A DNA stretch of 64,000 nucleotides from Phymorhynchus buccinoides. Taxonomy: Eukaryota; Mollusca; Gastropoda; Neogastropoda; Raphitomidae. The notes beneath the pieces were generated by a model. It was not told the origin of the DNA and searched no databases. It worked only from the letters and a program-made list of their open reading frames with translations. Where the stretch lies: the NCBI GenBank assembly GCA_017654935.2, contig CM065706.1:5269469-5333468 (forward strand), given 5' to 3'. This document shows positions 23,540-62,152 of this stretch, piece after piece (the stretch's first letter is position 1; each line of letters opens with the position of its first letter). A program made the position numbers and the translations under genes.

Positions 23540-23606
23540 CCGGAAATAGGTATGATGGACTTTCCTCATGCAACTTCCTTCTTGCGCCGACATATTGCAA
23601 CGTGAG
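23540..23606 (+). promoter_or_regulatory. RPLP0: Candidate RPLP0 core promoter, 5'TOP start and non-coding first exon
   Basis: An ETS-like CCGGAAAT (23540-23547) precedes a C followed by nine pyrimidines (CTTCCTTCTT, 23574-23583). That is the layout of a terminal oligopyrimidine start, the hallmark of ribosomal protein mRNAs and the basis of their mTOR/LARP1 control. The inferred non-coding exon 23574-23606 has no ATG and ends at a strong donor (GAG then GTAGGT at 23607). It would splice to an acceptor at 25091 (CTGTTGCAG), making 25092-25134 the rest of the 5'UTR. Motifs are seen; the start site and join are inference. Confidence 0.6.
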
Positions 23607-24022
23607 GTAGGTCTGACAAGGGTTGGTGAATGAAACTTGCTAATTTTCAGTTTTATTTTGCCTTTTGGTAAGCCATGTGGCTCATGAATGTAACGAATAT
23701 CGTTGTTATAGACGTTTTTATTGTTCTTTAGTGGTCATTTGTTTCTGTTTTAAGCGTAAATGAGTTGGCATCCAGTCGTCTTGCGGCTGGCCAACATCGA
23801 GCACGTGTTCGGTGTTGAGCCCATTCATGATTCATCTACCTTTTCCATCTTGGCTGTGCGTGGCCACAATCACCACACTGATTATTTTACCACGGATCGG
23901 AGGTTTTCAACCACTGGCAAAGCTGCTCCTTCGTTACCCCCATCAACATTTCTCACTGAAAATGTTTACTTACAAGGTGACCGGTCAGATCGGCCTCGTG
24001 TCATTTTTGCTCCGCTTTTCTG

Positions 24023-24151
24023 GGTATGTATAAAACACGATACCGCCCGAAACCATACGATACCGCACGATACCCTCTACACGGAATGTAATGGGGACAT
24101 ACCCATGATCGAAAGGGTGTTTCTAAGAATAAAAAAAGACTGTGTGTGTGC

Positions 24152-24224
<73 letters not shown>

Positions 24225-24652
24225 GAAAACACGAAGATTGCAAGGTCACATTTCAAGTTGGCTATACAGAGACCGTCAACTTTACTGCAATCTGTAAAAT
24301 TAATATTCTTTTCTTCTTCTCCGTGGTAATGGTTATTTGAATGAACGAACCACTTTGACAATCGAAGGCAATATCATGATGCAAATTGCTAAAATCCGTT
24401 GTAAAGCTGCTGAGTTAAACTGTCTAATTTTTTGGTGGATGGTCTGTTGGAAGCCATTTGCATTTTCAAAACGGTTCATTTTTAGACACGTGTGTGTGCG
24501 TGTAGTATAAAATCCTGATGAAACTTGGAAGAATAACCTAACACAATCACTGAAACGCAGGTAATATATTAATGGCCCCCTTACTTGAATATAACTACTA
24601 GGTATCGTGCGGTATCGTATGGTTTCGGGCGGTATCGTGTTTTATACATACC
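24023..24652. repeat. Perfect 52-bp inverted repeat in RPLP0 intron 1
   Basis: 24023-24074 and 24601-24652 are exact reverse complements (GGTATGTATAAAACACGATA...). Both are built from the degenerate unit CGGTATCGT. Between them lies a (CT)n tract (24152-24222). Sequence GGTCARATCGGCCTCGT flanks both arms in direct orientation. Confidence 0.9.
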
Positions 24653-25134
24653 GGCTTTTCTTGGTCAAATCGGCCTCGTTTCCGACCAACTCGTCCTCTA
24701 CATAATTTTTGTGTACGTGTATCTATCTGTCAGTCTGAGTGTGTCTCAGTCTCTCTGTGTTTCTGTTTCTCTTTATCTCTGTTTTATTATGTTTATAAAA
24801 AAAAGTTATCTGTCTGTTTCTCTTTATCTCTGTTTTCCCATCTCTCTCTCTCTGTCTCTGTCTCGTCCTTGAAATAATTATGGTTTTTTGTGTATCTTTC
24901 CCCAGCAATGACAATGTGTGACTTTTATTGGCCACAGACATCATCTGAGAGATGAGTGCATCTGGCCTCATGGTATGGGAAAGTTGCAGAAATGGTTTGG
25001 AAAAAGTATGGATTTTTATTTCCAAAATTCTGTGCGAACCCTGCATGTAGCAACTCTGAATCTCATGTAGTTGTATATATGTCTGTTGCAGTTTTTGTCT
25101 TTAAATTGCAAAGAGCAGTCCCTGATTCACAAAG

Positions 25135-51976
<26,842 letters not shown>

Positions 51977-52098
51977 AACGCCCTCTACCAGGGCCGGTCA
52001 GACAATGATAATGCGTTTTACGGAAAATGCTCTGGGGGCTTGTCGAATGTTGAGAGACTCCGAGACACTCGGCTAAGGGGAGAGAAAGGAAGAGTTTG

Positions 52099-52104
52099 AA
52101 TAAA
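52099..52104 (+). terminator. RPLP0: RPLP0 polyadenylation signal AATAAA
   Basis: AATAAA lies 123 bp after the stop codon and is followed 20-70 bp later by a GT-rich stretch (about 52129-52175), the usual downstream element. This gives a 3'UTR of roughly 140-150 nt. Confidence 0.85.
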
Positions 52105-52590
52105 GTCCTCAGACTTTGAATTAGTAATTGTTTGTTGTGTATTCAGTAAGTGAGTAGAGTGTGTGTTGTGTGGTTTGAGATCGTCTGGGATGAGCTTAAC
52201 TCTTTCGTTCCTGAGAACCGCTTTTGAGGTTGAATGGGAGTAACTGCAGATTCCTAGCTTTATAGAGCTCACTATCTCCCTATTCCTGGGTTTCCAGAGA
52301 GAGTAAAACTGTATAAAGGGGTGTTATGTTATTGTGAATACTCAATATGCGGCATGTTTTCAGCAGCCTGTTTCTCTTTCATACACAATACTTGCCCCAG
52401 TAAGAAAAGGGAAAAACCCTCATTGCAATGCAATTATAGAAGAGCAAAGTAATAACAGTTGCATCATGTTGCATGGTATTACGAGCAAAAGAGGCCCGTA
52501 GGAATCGGCGGGATAAAATTTATCAGCAGCTAAAGAGGTTCTCAAGAATGAACAGTAGTTGAAACTTCTCGAAATTCAGAAACCAAAGAG
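52105..52590. other. Downstream of RPLP0, nothing recognised
   Basis: GT-rich stretch just after the polyadenylation signal, then unique AT-rich sequence up to the next element. Confidence 0.4.
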
Positions 52591-53480
52591 TTAACTCGTT
52601 GGCATAGCAACGATTTTGAATTATTAAAAAAACCTCACAAATCACTCCAGCCACACACACAAACAAAACATACATAAACAAAAGGAGAAATGAAAGATTA
52701 CAGGTTTTTACTGAAGGTTTAGACATAGGGAAGTGGTAGGTCAGACTTTTTTTTATATATAGACTTTATAGAAAAACTACATCGACTGGTTTCCCCACTA
52801 CAAAGGCAAAGTCGGAGGCAAAATTGTGTTCTAAGGGAGCGACGCGAGTTTAGAAGTTTGGAGCGAATGCATCTAATTGACAGCTATCTACAGACCTTTT
52901 TACCCATAAGAATTCACCATATTTTGTACACATATCTGACCATAAACATGGTACATGGGGGGAAAATATGGTGAAATGGTGAAAAAAATCTGACTATAAA
53001 AAAAAAAGTATAATCTATATTATAATACAGGTGGGGGGAGGGGCATCATCTTTTTTTTAAAGGAGAGGGGAGTGGGCGGAAGGGAGAGGGCACCACCACA
53101 TATTTTTTTGTCTCTTTTCATCATTATTTACATCTAACCAGTTCTTCTTCTTCGATCGCTCGGACAGGTTCCTATCAATTATGAACGCAGATGTTTCATG
53201 CTGCCGTGTGGAGAACGGGTTTATCTAGTTTCTGTATATTGCCTGATTCAAGAAACTGGTGTGATCAGTGTGTGTGTGTTGTAAATAATGGATAACACTT
53301 TTGACATAGTATTTCTATAAGTTATAAAAATGTTTGCGCTCAGGTTTTTTTAACTTTCCTTTTGGAGTACTCCTATTTTGTGAAAAATACACTTATTTGG
53401 GATTTTGAATACACGAAGCCTGATTTCAGGGTAAACAGGTCTGTATCTATTAATTCCGGACATATATGGAATGAGTTAAC
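52591..53480. mobile_element. TTAA-associated element, AACTCATTCAAGTCG family, copy 2
   Basis: TTAACTCGTTGGCATAGC at the left and GGAATGAGTTAA at the right. Reverse match to both halves of 38479-39437. Interrupted by the CAGACCT element at 52891-53443. Confidence 0.65.
52891..53443. mobile_element. CAGACCTGTTTACCC element, copy 3, 6-bp target duplication
   Basis: CAGACCTTTTTACCC and GGGTAAACAGGTCTG with TATCTA on both sides (52885-52890 and 53444-53449). 553 bp, no ORF. Confidence 0.85.
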
Positions 53481-53935
53481 TCACTTGGGACTGGCCGAAT
53501 TATTTCCCCTTGTTCTGTGGGGACTGGGCATTTGACTAGGTTCGTAAAATAATCACCAAAACCAAGTTATGAAGAGTTAGGCATCAATATTTTCAGAAAA
53601 GATTAGCAATACAAGCACTAAACGATCGTAAGATATCAGATTCCTTAGCTTCGTCGTTTGTCTCCTATTGATGAAAACAGCTAACACATAGAAAGAAGGA
53701 AAATTTCACATTCCGATCTTTGACCCCCCTAAACAACCAAAGCTGAATGTAAACTATGCAATGATTGGTTGATTTGAAGAGAGGCAAGGTCAAAGCAAAC
53801 TGAAGATAGGTTATGACTTCCTACCGGAAAGCTGGTTACACGCCAGAAATCAAAAACTCTTATGAGCCGGATCCGGGCCATTCGTCCTAAACGGTTGTAT
53901 GAGCCGGATCCGGCTCATTCGTCCCGAGTGAATTA
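53477..53935. mobile_element. TTAA-associated ATGAGCCGG element, copy 2 (reverse)
   Basis: TTAACTCACTTGGGACTGGC to CATTCGTCCCGAGTGAATTAA. Reverse match of 9401-9926. Shares one TTAA with the neighbouring element at 52591-53480. Confidence 0.65.
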
Positions 53936-54076
53936 ATGTTTTGTGCAACTAAGTCCGTTTTACACAGATTTCAGTTTATTTAATTTAATTTGAAAAATAA
54001 ATTCCGTGGTGGTTTTTTTTAGTGTTTTTTAACTTTCATCAAAAAGTCAATTTGTTTGAGTCGTTTTTGGTTGAAA

Positions 54077-54420
54077 CAGGGTTCGCATGGTCTTTGAAAG
54101 TCTTTGAGAAATGTAGTGCCATTTTAAAGTCTTTGAAACTTGGCTGTGGTCTTTGAAAATTATAAAATAGTTTGTGAAAAAGTCATTGGTACCATAATTT
54201 TTTGTTTGCTTCCAGAATTGTTGTAACTAATTTTCCATATGGCAGACGTCCTCGATTTGTCGAGTTACTTCCCTTCCCATATTTAGGTCTTTTGGCTACA
54301 CAGATGCAAATTGAATGATCATGATCGAAGCATTAGCAATCGTCATCATTGCGTGTTGTGAGTTCTTTGAAAATAGGAGAAGGTGTCTTTGAAAGTTTGT
54401 AAATTTTGATATGAACCCTG
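54077..54420. mobile_element. CAGGGTTC element, copy 2
   Basis: CAGGGTTCGCATGG and ATGAACCCTG ends with TGAAA/TGAAG flanks. Repeated TCTTTGAAAGT inside. Confidence 0.7.
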
Positions 54421-54552
54421 TGAAGAACGTTTTAATTAAGACAAACTCGCTAACAAAGTAACTTTTCGATAGAAATCAGTCTTTTTAAATGGAAATGGCC
54501 ATTGTCAGATAAGGAACATTAATTGGAGACAGTTTTTGTGAAATTCCAATTA

Positions 54553-55029
54553 AAGGGGCACACTGACGGATGGGTTTTTGCAAGAAACACATCGAAGTCA
54601 CCAGAAAGCAGCCTTTTCAAGGATCAGAACACTTTGATCTGGTGATTCCTCGTTGGCGGAGTTACCGGAGTGAGAAGCCATTTTGAACAGGGTGGGTGGA
54701 GGCCACTGACGACCCCTTGAAGCTTTTTTTTTGTAGTGCAGTAACCAAAACAATTGGAGCTATTTCCTTTGCTGTGAGCGAAACTCCTCTCCCACGAACC
54801 CCTACTTGTATTGTGGAGATTTTGTGCAAACGATTTGGTCTAACTCAGGCGGCCATTACAGAAGAGAGATAATTTGACTGCCAGCACCTCCGTCGAGGAG
54901 GAATCGCTGATTTGATGGTTTGATTTCTAGGAAACCAGAGCAAAGTGAGTGTTGCAATCTCTGTAAAGGGTGTTTTCCTGGTGATCTCGACGTGTTTCTT
55001 GCAAAAACTCATCCGTCAGAGTACCCCTT
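54553..55029. mobile_element. MITE with AAGGGGCACACTGACGGATG ends
   Basis: About 42-bp inverted repeats with a few changes (right end mirrors AAGGGGTACTCTGACGGATG). One copy in the window, no coding. Confidence 0.8.
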
Positions 55030-56340
55030 CAGGACATCACTGCCTTACACAAACTTCTTTTGCCTGGGGCTACCGGGAGGACGTTGAACATAAACTTTCA
55101 TAATAATAATAATATATAATGGGAATTTATATAGCGCTCTTTCTCACCCATGAGCTCAGTGCGCTTTACATTGATAACAAGAACATTAAATTTAAAGGCA
55201 AACAAATAATTAATCATTAGAAAGTAAAATAAGCACGATGCTTACACACAACGTTCTCTTACTTCCTTACTCACACACACACACACACACATACACACAC
55301 ACATGCATGCGCACAAGAGCACACTCGCACACAATTAATTATACAAGTGAAAAATAGTTACAACATGAACATTCTAAGAAGAAACATAGAGACCACATTC
55401 ACATTCCCAATCAAGTTTGAATACAATACTGCAACTTGAAAAAAAATCATACTGCCATTTTCCGGACACGCACACTTACACATACACAATTTAAAATAAT
55501 TTTTGTGGAAATCCCTCTTTTCGACAAAGTTCTCACCACCCTCCGTCCATTACTCTCTCTCTCTCTGACTTCTCTCTCCTCCTCCTGTCTCTCTCTCTCA
55601 CTCTCTGTCTCTCTCTCTCTCTCTAAATCATGCATGGTTTGTCTATTTTACTTGGTGATTTGAATGCTGTGTGCCATATTATATACAGATCAGTGTGGCA
55701 TAGGCCTAAATATTATCCATGTGCCATTTAAATCAATGATTGTACCTTTTCCCGCCTCCAAGCCCTCTCCCCATCACCTTCTTCCTATATTAGTCTTGTA
55801 CATTGATGATGTATATAGTGATTGTGTTTATGTTATTTTTGAATATTTACTTTTCTTGAATGCTTTGTAGTAGTAGTATTTGTTATGCAAGCGCTTCATT
55901 TTTTTGTAAATTTTTTGTTAACCCCTGTTCTCACCCTCAGGGCTGAGTGTAAAAAAGCACCCTCCGTTTGCTTATCTTATAACCCTGAATAAACAAAATT
56001 TCGTTCGTTCGTTCTCACTCTCTCTCTCTTTGCTTCTATTCCTCCTCTCCCCAGCGCTCCGCATCCCTCCTTTCTCTATCCCTCGTTCTTTCATCCTGTT
56101 GGTTAGGGTTGCTTTTGTTCAGTCTTTTTCACCCCTTTCAACACTCAAGTGAGAAGGTTTTTTTATTCCATTTATTTTTTCTAAATCATCAAACGACCAC
56201 AGTAAAAAAAAAAAAATCATTTTTAAAAAGTGCAAGATGTAAAGGCGAAAGCAAATACACAGCCTACATGAAAGAGAATGTGCAGTTAAAAACTACTTAC
56301 TGTGTACATAAACGCAAGCATACCAACAAACACGAGTTGT
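55030..56340. other. Repeat-rich stretch without gene
   Basis: SINE/LINE tail-like repeat (55105-55235), CA tract (55262-55290), short CT tracts (55552-55625, 56014-56030), then AT-rich sequence. No recognisable open frame. Confidence 0.5.
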
Positions 56341-56364
56341 ACGCCCTCTTCGGCCTTTCAGCCA

Positions 56365-56525
56365 TGTGGGGCATTTGTAAATACAAAGATGGTGGGAACA
56401 ATACTGGAGGCAATGCCCGGAGGCAGTGCTAAACCAGTAAAGTCCCGATTTTTTTTAATAATACGGATATGTGTAGCAGTAACCACGCCTCGGTTAAACC
56501 TCATCGGCTATGGTACCACCACAAA
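56365..56525 (+). mobile_element. SINE-like dispersed repeat, copy 3
   Basis: CAAAGATGGTGGGAACAATA, GCCCGGAGGCAGTGC and CATCGGCTATGGTACCACC. Lacks the first 30 bp of copy 2. Confidence 0.55.
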
Positions 56526-56573
56526 TGTTATGCAACAGACGTGCATTAGCAAGTTAATATCGCAGCCATTATA

Positions 56574-56714
56574 CAGTGGAACCCCTTATAAGACTCAAAA
56601 ATCATCCAAAATGAGGTCTTATAAGGGAGGTAATTTTAATATTTACAAAGAAGGGCAATGTCTCAGAGAAGTAGGTCTTATATGGGAGGGAGTCTTATAA
56701 GGGAGGTTCCACTG
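56574..56714. mobile_element. TA-flanked MITE, CAGTGGAACC family, copy 3
   Basis: CAGTGGAACCCCTTATAAG and GGGAGGTTCCACTG between TA dinucleotides, 141 bp with internal deletions. Confidence 0.8.
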
Positions 56715-57012
56715 TACTCGCATTCGAGCGCGCTTACACACACACACGCACGCACGTGTATGCGCAAGCCCACGTAGGTCTACATATTTCGCACGACAAT
56801 AGCCAGAACACACGGAGAGAGGCATGCACACACACACATAGACAGACAGACATGCACCTGCGCGCGCTCTACCACACGCACAGGCATGCTATGCATACAC
56901 GTACGCGCGCGCAGACGCAAACATATACAGACAGACAAGACACCCACCTAACTCTAGCATATAAATTCACACGATGCTGTAAGGCACAAGTCCTCATTGA
57001 GAAAAAATACTG

Positions 57013-57038
57013 ATCGCTTCTCGGCCTTTGGGCTAAGA
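57013..57038 (+). pseudogene. U2 snRNA 5'-end fragment
   Basis: ATCGCTTCTCGGCCTTT then GGGCTAAGA. This matches the first 26 bases of U2 snRNA (stem-loop I and the start of the branch-recognition leader) with one substitution. Homology stops before the branch-site recognition sequence, so it is a truncated retro-copy or the head of a SINE, not a working gene. Confidence 0.7.
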
Positions 57039-57242
57039 CAGTGATTCAGGAACATAAATTTTTGTTTATACCGTGGTTGGTTTGTTCAGCCCGTCGTACA
57101 TGGCGAAAGCCGATACGCGACGTTAAGCTGAACCTCCATACAAAGCACAAGTGCATGAACACACACACCTACATACACACACACAAGCGCGCGTGCGCTC
57201 ATGCACACATATGCATGCAAACGGATAGACACACGCATACTT

Positions 57243-57245
<3 letters not shown>

Positions 57246-57312
<67 letters not shown>
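57246..57312 (+). repeat. (CT)n microsatellite
   Basis: About 67 bp. It is followed by a two-copy 48-bp direct repeat (TTTGTGTTTATAATGCCTTT, about 57357-57455). 57456-58420 is AT-rich and holds nothing recognisable. Confidence 0.9.
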
Positions 57313-57315
<3 letters not shown>

Positions 57316-58419
57316 ACACAACGCTGGTATGTTTTACGCAAATGTGTCTCTTCCCTTGTGTTTATAATGCCTTTGTGGGCTAATTAGTGTACACAGTACT
57401 TTGTGTTTATAATGCCTTTGTGGGCTAATTAGTGTACACAGCACTTTGTGTTTATGATGCGTGTTTTCTCAAGCACCATGGCCCCCTCTATAACATAGTA
57501 TTTAACACAAAATAACAATGTTCTGTGCGAGTTTATACTTCCATGTTATTTAGACAGACAAACGTGTGCTTGCCGAAGTTTGTGTGCATTGTGTATGAAT
57601 GTCAAATGCCCTTCAGGCTTTTGCTTGGTTTATCAAGGCCTCGTGAAACATTAATTCCTATAGAATATCTCGTTTTAGTTGATCAAAACGTAGTAAATAC
57701 CGCATCCTGAGCATATTTCGTATGTATGCATTCTTTGTAGTTATCACCCTTCCTTTACATATTTTTGAATGACAATTTGCTCAATGCTAACCCTCTATGA
57801 TACAGTGCTGTGTATGTTGATTCAAGTTGAGTTACCGCTATAGTTTGTGTTGAGTCACTAATGCTCTTTCACATTACCTACCTTTACAAAATTGAGTGTC
57901 TATGCATAGTATTACCTTGTATTTCTAATCAGATGCTTGATTTTGACCGTTTGGTTGATAGAGTTATTGACCACTCTGTTGATGGTTTATCTGGTAAATT
58001 TGTTGATTAATGGTGGTTTGTTGAATTGGTTTGGTGCATTTATTAATTATCGGTGGCTGATTGATGTGGGACTGCTTACTTGATTATTTATTAATTAATA
58101 ATGGATGATTAGTTGTTTGATAGTTTAATAGATTGGTATATTTGTAATCGACTTGTTCTGGCTAATTGTTTAACCATCTGTTTCATCGACTCAATATCAT
58201 ATTGGATTATTTGTTGTTGTTTTTCTCTTTAATTTACCTATTTATTTATATATGTTCATTTATTTACTTACTAATTTGTTTATTTTTGCTTAAATGTTTA
58301 AATCCACAAGAATTTGTGTTATTTTCTAGTTTTCGATACAAATGTTATGTGTCTTTATAACCCCCTACCCCAGCCTCCCTATGATACGGGCAGAAGGCCT
58401 AGTCATTAAAAATTGTTTG

Positions 58420-58491
<72 letters not shown>

Positions 58492-58710
58492 CATTCCACA
58501 TTTCTCTATCCCTCATTCTTCCATTGTGCTGGATTGGGTGTGTTTTGTTCAGCTGTGTTTCCTTTCAACGCACAATGTTGTGGAGACGGTCTTTTCATTC
58601 ACGGTAGTTTATTAAAATGTTCTATTGACGATCTCTTGAAATGGGAGGAAGAAAGGTTTGAAAGGGAAAGGTTAAAGCAAACAGACTGTAGGCGAGAGAG
58701 TACTCAATGA

Positions 58711-59290
58711 CAATTCCGCGTTTCGCGGAAAATCCGCGTAATTTTTTCAAAACTTCCGCGGGGAAAAAAAATTCCGCGTAAAGGACCGATCTTGCCGTAT
58801 TCTTATATCTACAAGTCTCTATATGGCGATTCTCAAACTGGTTAACCGGAAGTCGCTTTAGCTCACTCGCTTCATTCAGTTGTGCGAAGGAAGGCTAAAT
58901 GAGTAGCTCCCGCTCAACAAAAGTAGCGATGTTAGCTGAAAATGTGGGTGGAAGGATATTTGTGGCGACCAAATTTTCGGAATAGATTAGCCTCCCTCCC
59001 CGTCGAACAAAACTTCTGACGTGAGTTAGGTGAAAAGGTGGTTTGACAAAATTTGTTGGGGAACGTTCTGCTCCCACTCAACAAAACTTCGGACGTTAGG
59101 CGAAAATCCGGGTGGAAGGATTGTTCTCGGCTGAAAAAAATCGCATTCTTTGATGCCTGAAAGACGTTTGCGCTGGAAAAAAATGTTGGGGGACCGTTCT
59201 GCCCCCCCCCCCCCCGCAACAAAATTTCCGACGTTAGGTAAAAATCCGGGTGGAAGGAGTTCTCGGCTGAAAAAATCTCCTCTTTTTGGA
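58711..59290 (-). repeat. Degenerate tandem repeat of AACAAAACTTCSGACGTTAG units
   Basis: At least four diverged units (near 58912, 59005, 59080, 59215) share CAACAAAA, GACGTTAGGYGAAAAT and CGGGTGGAAGGA. TTCCGCG motifs at 58718-58780 form a separate inverted cluster. - strand open frames are repeat translations. Confidence 0.6.
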
Positions 59291-60584
59291 TCTTCATCCA
59301 CTTTCATGCCTGAATATACAAAAGCTTATATTTTGTACAGATTGTGCACGTATGCGCTGACCCACTAACACATGAATTCATATATTATAGGCACATGCAT
59401 ATGAGCGCGCATACACGCTTGTGCATGCACGTATATAGACCCGCATCAACACATATCTGCGTGATAATTATCTGGTGTGTGTGCGCGTATTAGCCCACTT
59501 CTCAAATTGCTTTGGTCATTGGTTGACATTACAGGGCCTGAAGTTTGGGGCCAACAATAGACTGGGAGCTCCGGCCCCCCACGTAGGATACCCGGGTACC
59601 CAAGGCGTCTTCCCCTACAAAGAGTTTCCCGGGTATTGAGGGATTAATTCATGCATTTTCGACCATAGGTGTATGGAAGGATGCGGGTATTGAGGGATTA
59701 ATTCATGCATTTTCTTAGTTTTAAGTTCAATAGTTATGTTGCCAGTTCAAATCTAAAAGCAGGATTTTTTTAAAGAAACTTTTTATACAAGATATTGACC
59801 AAACTTTCGTACCTTTATCTATTAAAGGGTCGCTTTAAAAAAACAAAAGCATAAAAAGTCATTTTTTGCATTTTCTGTTTTCAGGGGCATTGCCCCTCAA
59901 TCTCACTGGGGGCCTTTGCCCTACCCGCCCCCCCTACCCCCCACCCCCATTTGTGTCCCACAAAATCTCTGGTTTTCTTAGGACAATAACATTTTTGTTC
60001 TTGCTCTACACGCACATCTGCTTGATGACTATCCCGGGGATGTCTACGTCAGCTTTGTTGCGAGAGCCAGAGAGAGAGAGAGAGAGAGAGAGTTGATGCT
60101 TTATTGAACTGATTGTGTTTTGTATTGTGTTCTTTGGTGGGGTGAGTGGTGCTGATGGTAACGGTGTGTGTGTGTGTGTGTGTGTGCGTGTGCGTGCGTG
60201 TGCGTGCGCGCGCGAGTGAGTGTGTGTGTATATGTATATGTGCGTACGTGCGTGCCTGCGTGGGTGGGGGTGGTGTGTGTATGTGTATGCCTATTAGCAT
60301 GTGTTATTGAATTTCTTGCTTTTTAATTTTGTTGTTGTTAAGCGCATACAGCTCCACATTTGGTGGAGGAGTGCGCTATGTAAATGATTCACTATTATTA
60401 TTATTATGTAAAGTGTTGTCGTCTGACGCACAGTATGGATTGAAAGCCTGAGGGTCGGAGCGGGGGGTCGCTTGATTGGAATCGAAAATGTGACAGCTGA
60501 AGTGTCTACCCCTTGTAGGGAAACCAACGGACGGAGTCGGGTTGGCATGACAATGAGAGACTTAGTGCGATTTTTCTCACGCCA
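59291..60584. other. No gene; short repeats
   Basis: Direct duplicate TATTGAGGGATTAATTCATG (59635, 59687), GA tract (60066-60092), GT tract (60164-60270), and an AAGCGCATACAGCTC...GCGCTATGTAAATG tail with ATT repeats (60340-60408), another LINE/SINE 3' end. Confidence 0.5.
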
Positions 60585-60765
60585 GAGGGCATGACGCTCG
60601 TGTGGGGCTAATCCTCTCTATATTATTAGTTGGGGATAAAGAAAGAGAGAGAGAGAGACAGTGAGTGGTCCTACCATCACTCTCTCTCTCTCTCTCACTA
60701 CGCCCAAGTAAGAAAATCGCGTGATAAGCCCCTAGTGCATTGACTGCCCTCTGGCGTGAAAAATA
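60585..60765. mobile_element. Foldback element with GA/CT centre, copy 2
   Basis: GCCAGAGGGCATGACG and TGACTGCCCTCTGGC ends; GGGGCTAATCCTCTC mirrored by TAAGCCCC. The centre is GAGAGAGA then CTCTCTCT. Confidence 0.7.
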
Positions 60766-61130
60766 TCGCCATAGGTTGACCATCACTCCTTGCTGTGTTG
60801 CATACTTCAAATTAATAGATGGGTGTATGGTATGGTCGTTCGTTGGCATCAAAATAAGCAAATAACATGGGTGCAACTTTTCATGGTACACCATGATTTC
60901 CTGTTTTTGAATCTTACCAGAAAATCTGACTTTTTTGGGTTTATTTGTCAAACAAGATTTTTGTGTGTCTACTGTATTTTTCAAACACTTTGACACTCAC
61001 ACTGACGCGTACACTCACTCACTCACAGCTACACATTCTCTCACACACACATACACACTCGCACATACATGTATAGGCCCCTACACACAAGCGTGCGCGT
61101 GCGTGCACTAAGAGAGCGAGAGCAAGCAAG

Positions 61131-61134
61131 CATG

Positions 61135-61211
<77 letters not shown>
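61131..61211 (+). repeat. (GA)n microsatellite
   Basis: About 80 bp of GA with one GGGA interruption. Confidence 0.95.
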
Positions 61212-61212
<1 letters not shown>

Positions 61213-61314
61213 ACGACTGAAAACCTTTATTTTACAAGGATTGAGATTTTAGGTCAATCCTATTCTTCCCAACTGTCCCTGTGACGACAGAAAACCAGAC
61301 CATCAAGCTCCTCT

Positions 61315-62152
61315 AGAGGAAACAAACGGTAAACAGATCAATGGCATATGTTACGCCCAATATGTGAAATTGCCCATTTTATGAAATGGGCAAAATGGTT
61401 TGCCCAGTTCGTGAAATAGAGGAAACAAACGGTAAACAGATCAATGGCATATGTTACGCCCAATATGTGAAATTGCCCATTTTATGAAATGGGCAAAATG
61501 GTTTGCCCAGTTCGTGAAATAGAGGAAACAAACGGTAAACAGATCAATGGCATATGTTACGCCCAATATGTGAAATTGCCCATTTTATGAAATGGGCAAA
61601 ATGGTTTGCCCAGTTCGTGAAATAGAGGAAACAAACGGTAAACAGATCAATGGCATATGTTACGCCCAATATGTGAAATTGCCCATTTTATGAAATGGGC
61701 AAAATGGTTTGCCCCATTCGTGAAATAGAGGAAACAAACGGTAAACAGATAAATGGCATATGTTACGCCCAATATGTGAAATTGCCCATTTTATGAAATG
61801 GGCAAAATGGTTTGCTTTGCCCAGTTCGTGAAATAGAGGAAACAAACGGTAAACAGATCAATGGCATATGTTACGCCCAATATGTGAAATTGCCCATTTT
61901 ATGAAATCAGTGGGCAAAATGGTTTGCCCAGTTCGTGAAATAGAGGAAACAAACGGTAAACAGATCAATGGCATATGTTACGCCCAATATGTGAAATTGC
62001 CCATTTTATGAAATCAGTGGGCAAAATGGTTTGCCCAGTTCGTGAAATAGAGGAAACAAACGGTAAACAGATCAATGGCATATGTTACGCCCAATATGTG
62101 AAATTGCCCATTTTATGAAATGGGCAAAATGGTTTGCCCCGTTCGTGAAATA
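61315..62152. repeat. 103-108 bp tandem array, eight copies, with inner palindromes
   Basis: Units begin AGAGGAAACAAACGGTAAAC at 61315, 61418, 61521, 61624, 61727, 61835, 61942 and 62049. Each contains GCCCATTTTATGAAATGGGC, a near-perfect palindrome. Units 6 and 7 share an extra CAGTG, so they were copied from each other. Confidence 0.95.

Noticed and set aside
23760..24329. 189-codon frame starting MSWHPVVLRLANIEH
   Set aside because: Runs into a CT tract. Part of it (about 23845-23915) is a dispersed repeat also at 46885-46950, and it lies in RPLP0 intron 1.
57013..57130. Functional U2 snRNA gene
   Set aside because: Homology ends after 26 bases; branch-recognition and Sm regions are absent.
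58342..58710. Frame ending LLKWEEERFERERLKQT
   Set aside because: The last 40 residues look protein-like, but the rest is CT repeat. No family, splice signal or second copy supports it.
61315..62152. Palindromic repeats at 103-bp spacing resembling CRISPR or a bacterial origin
   Set aside because: The spacers are identical between units, so it is a satellite; the context is eukaryotic.
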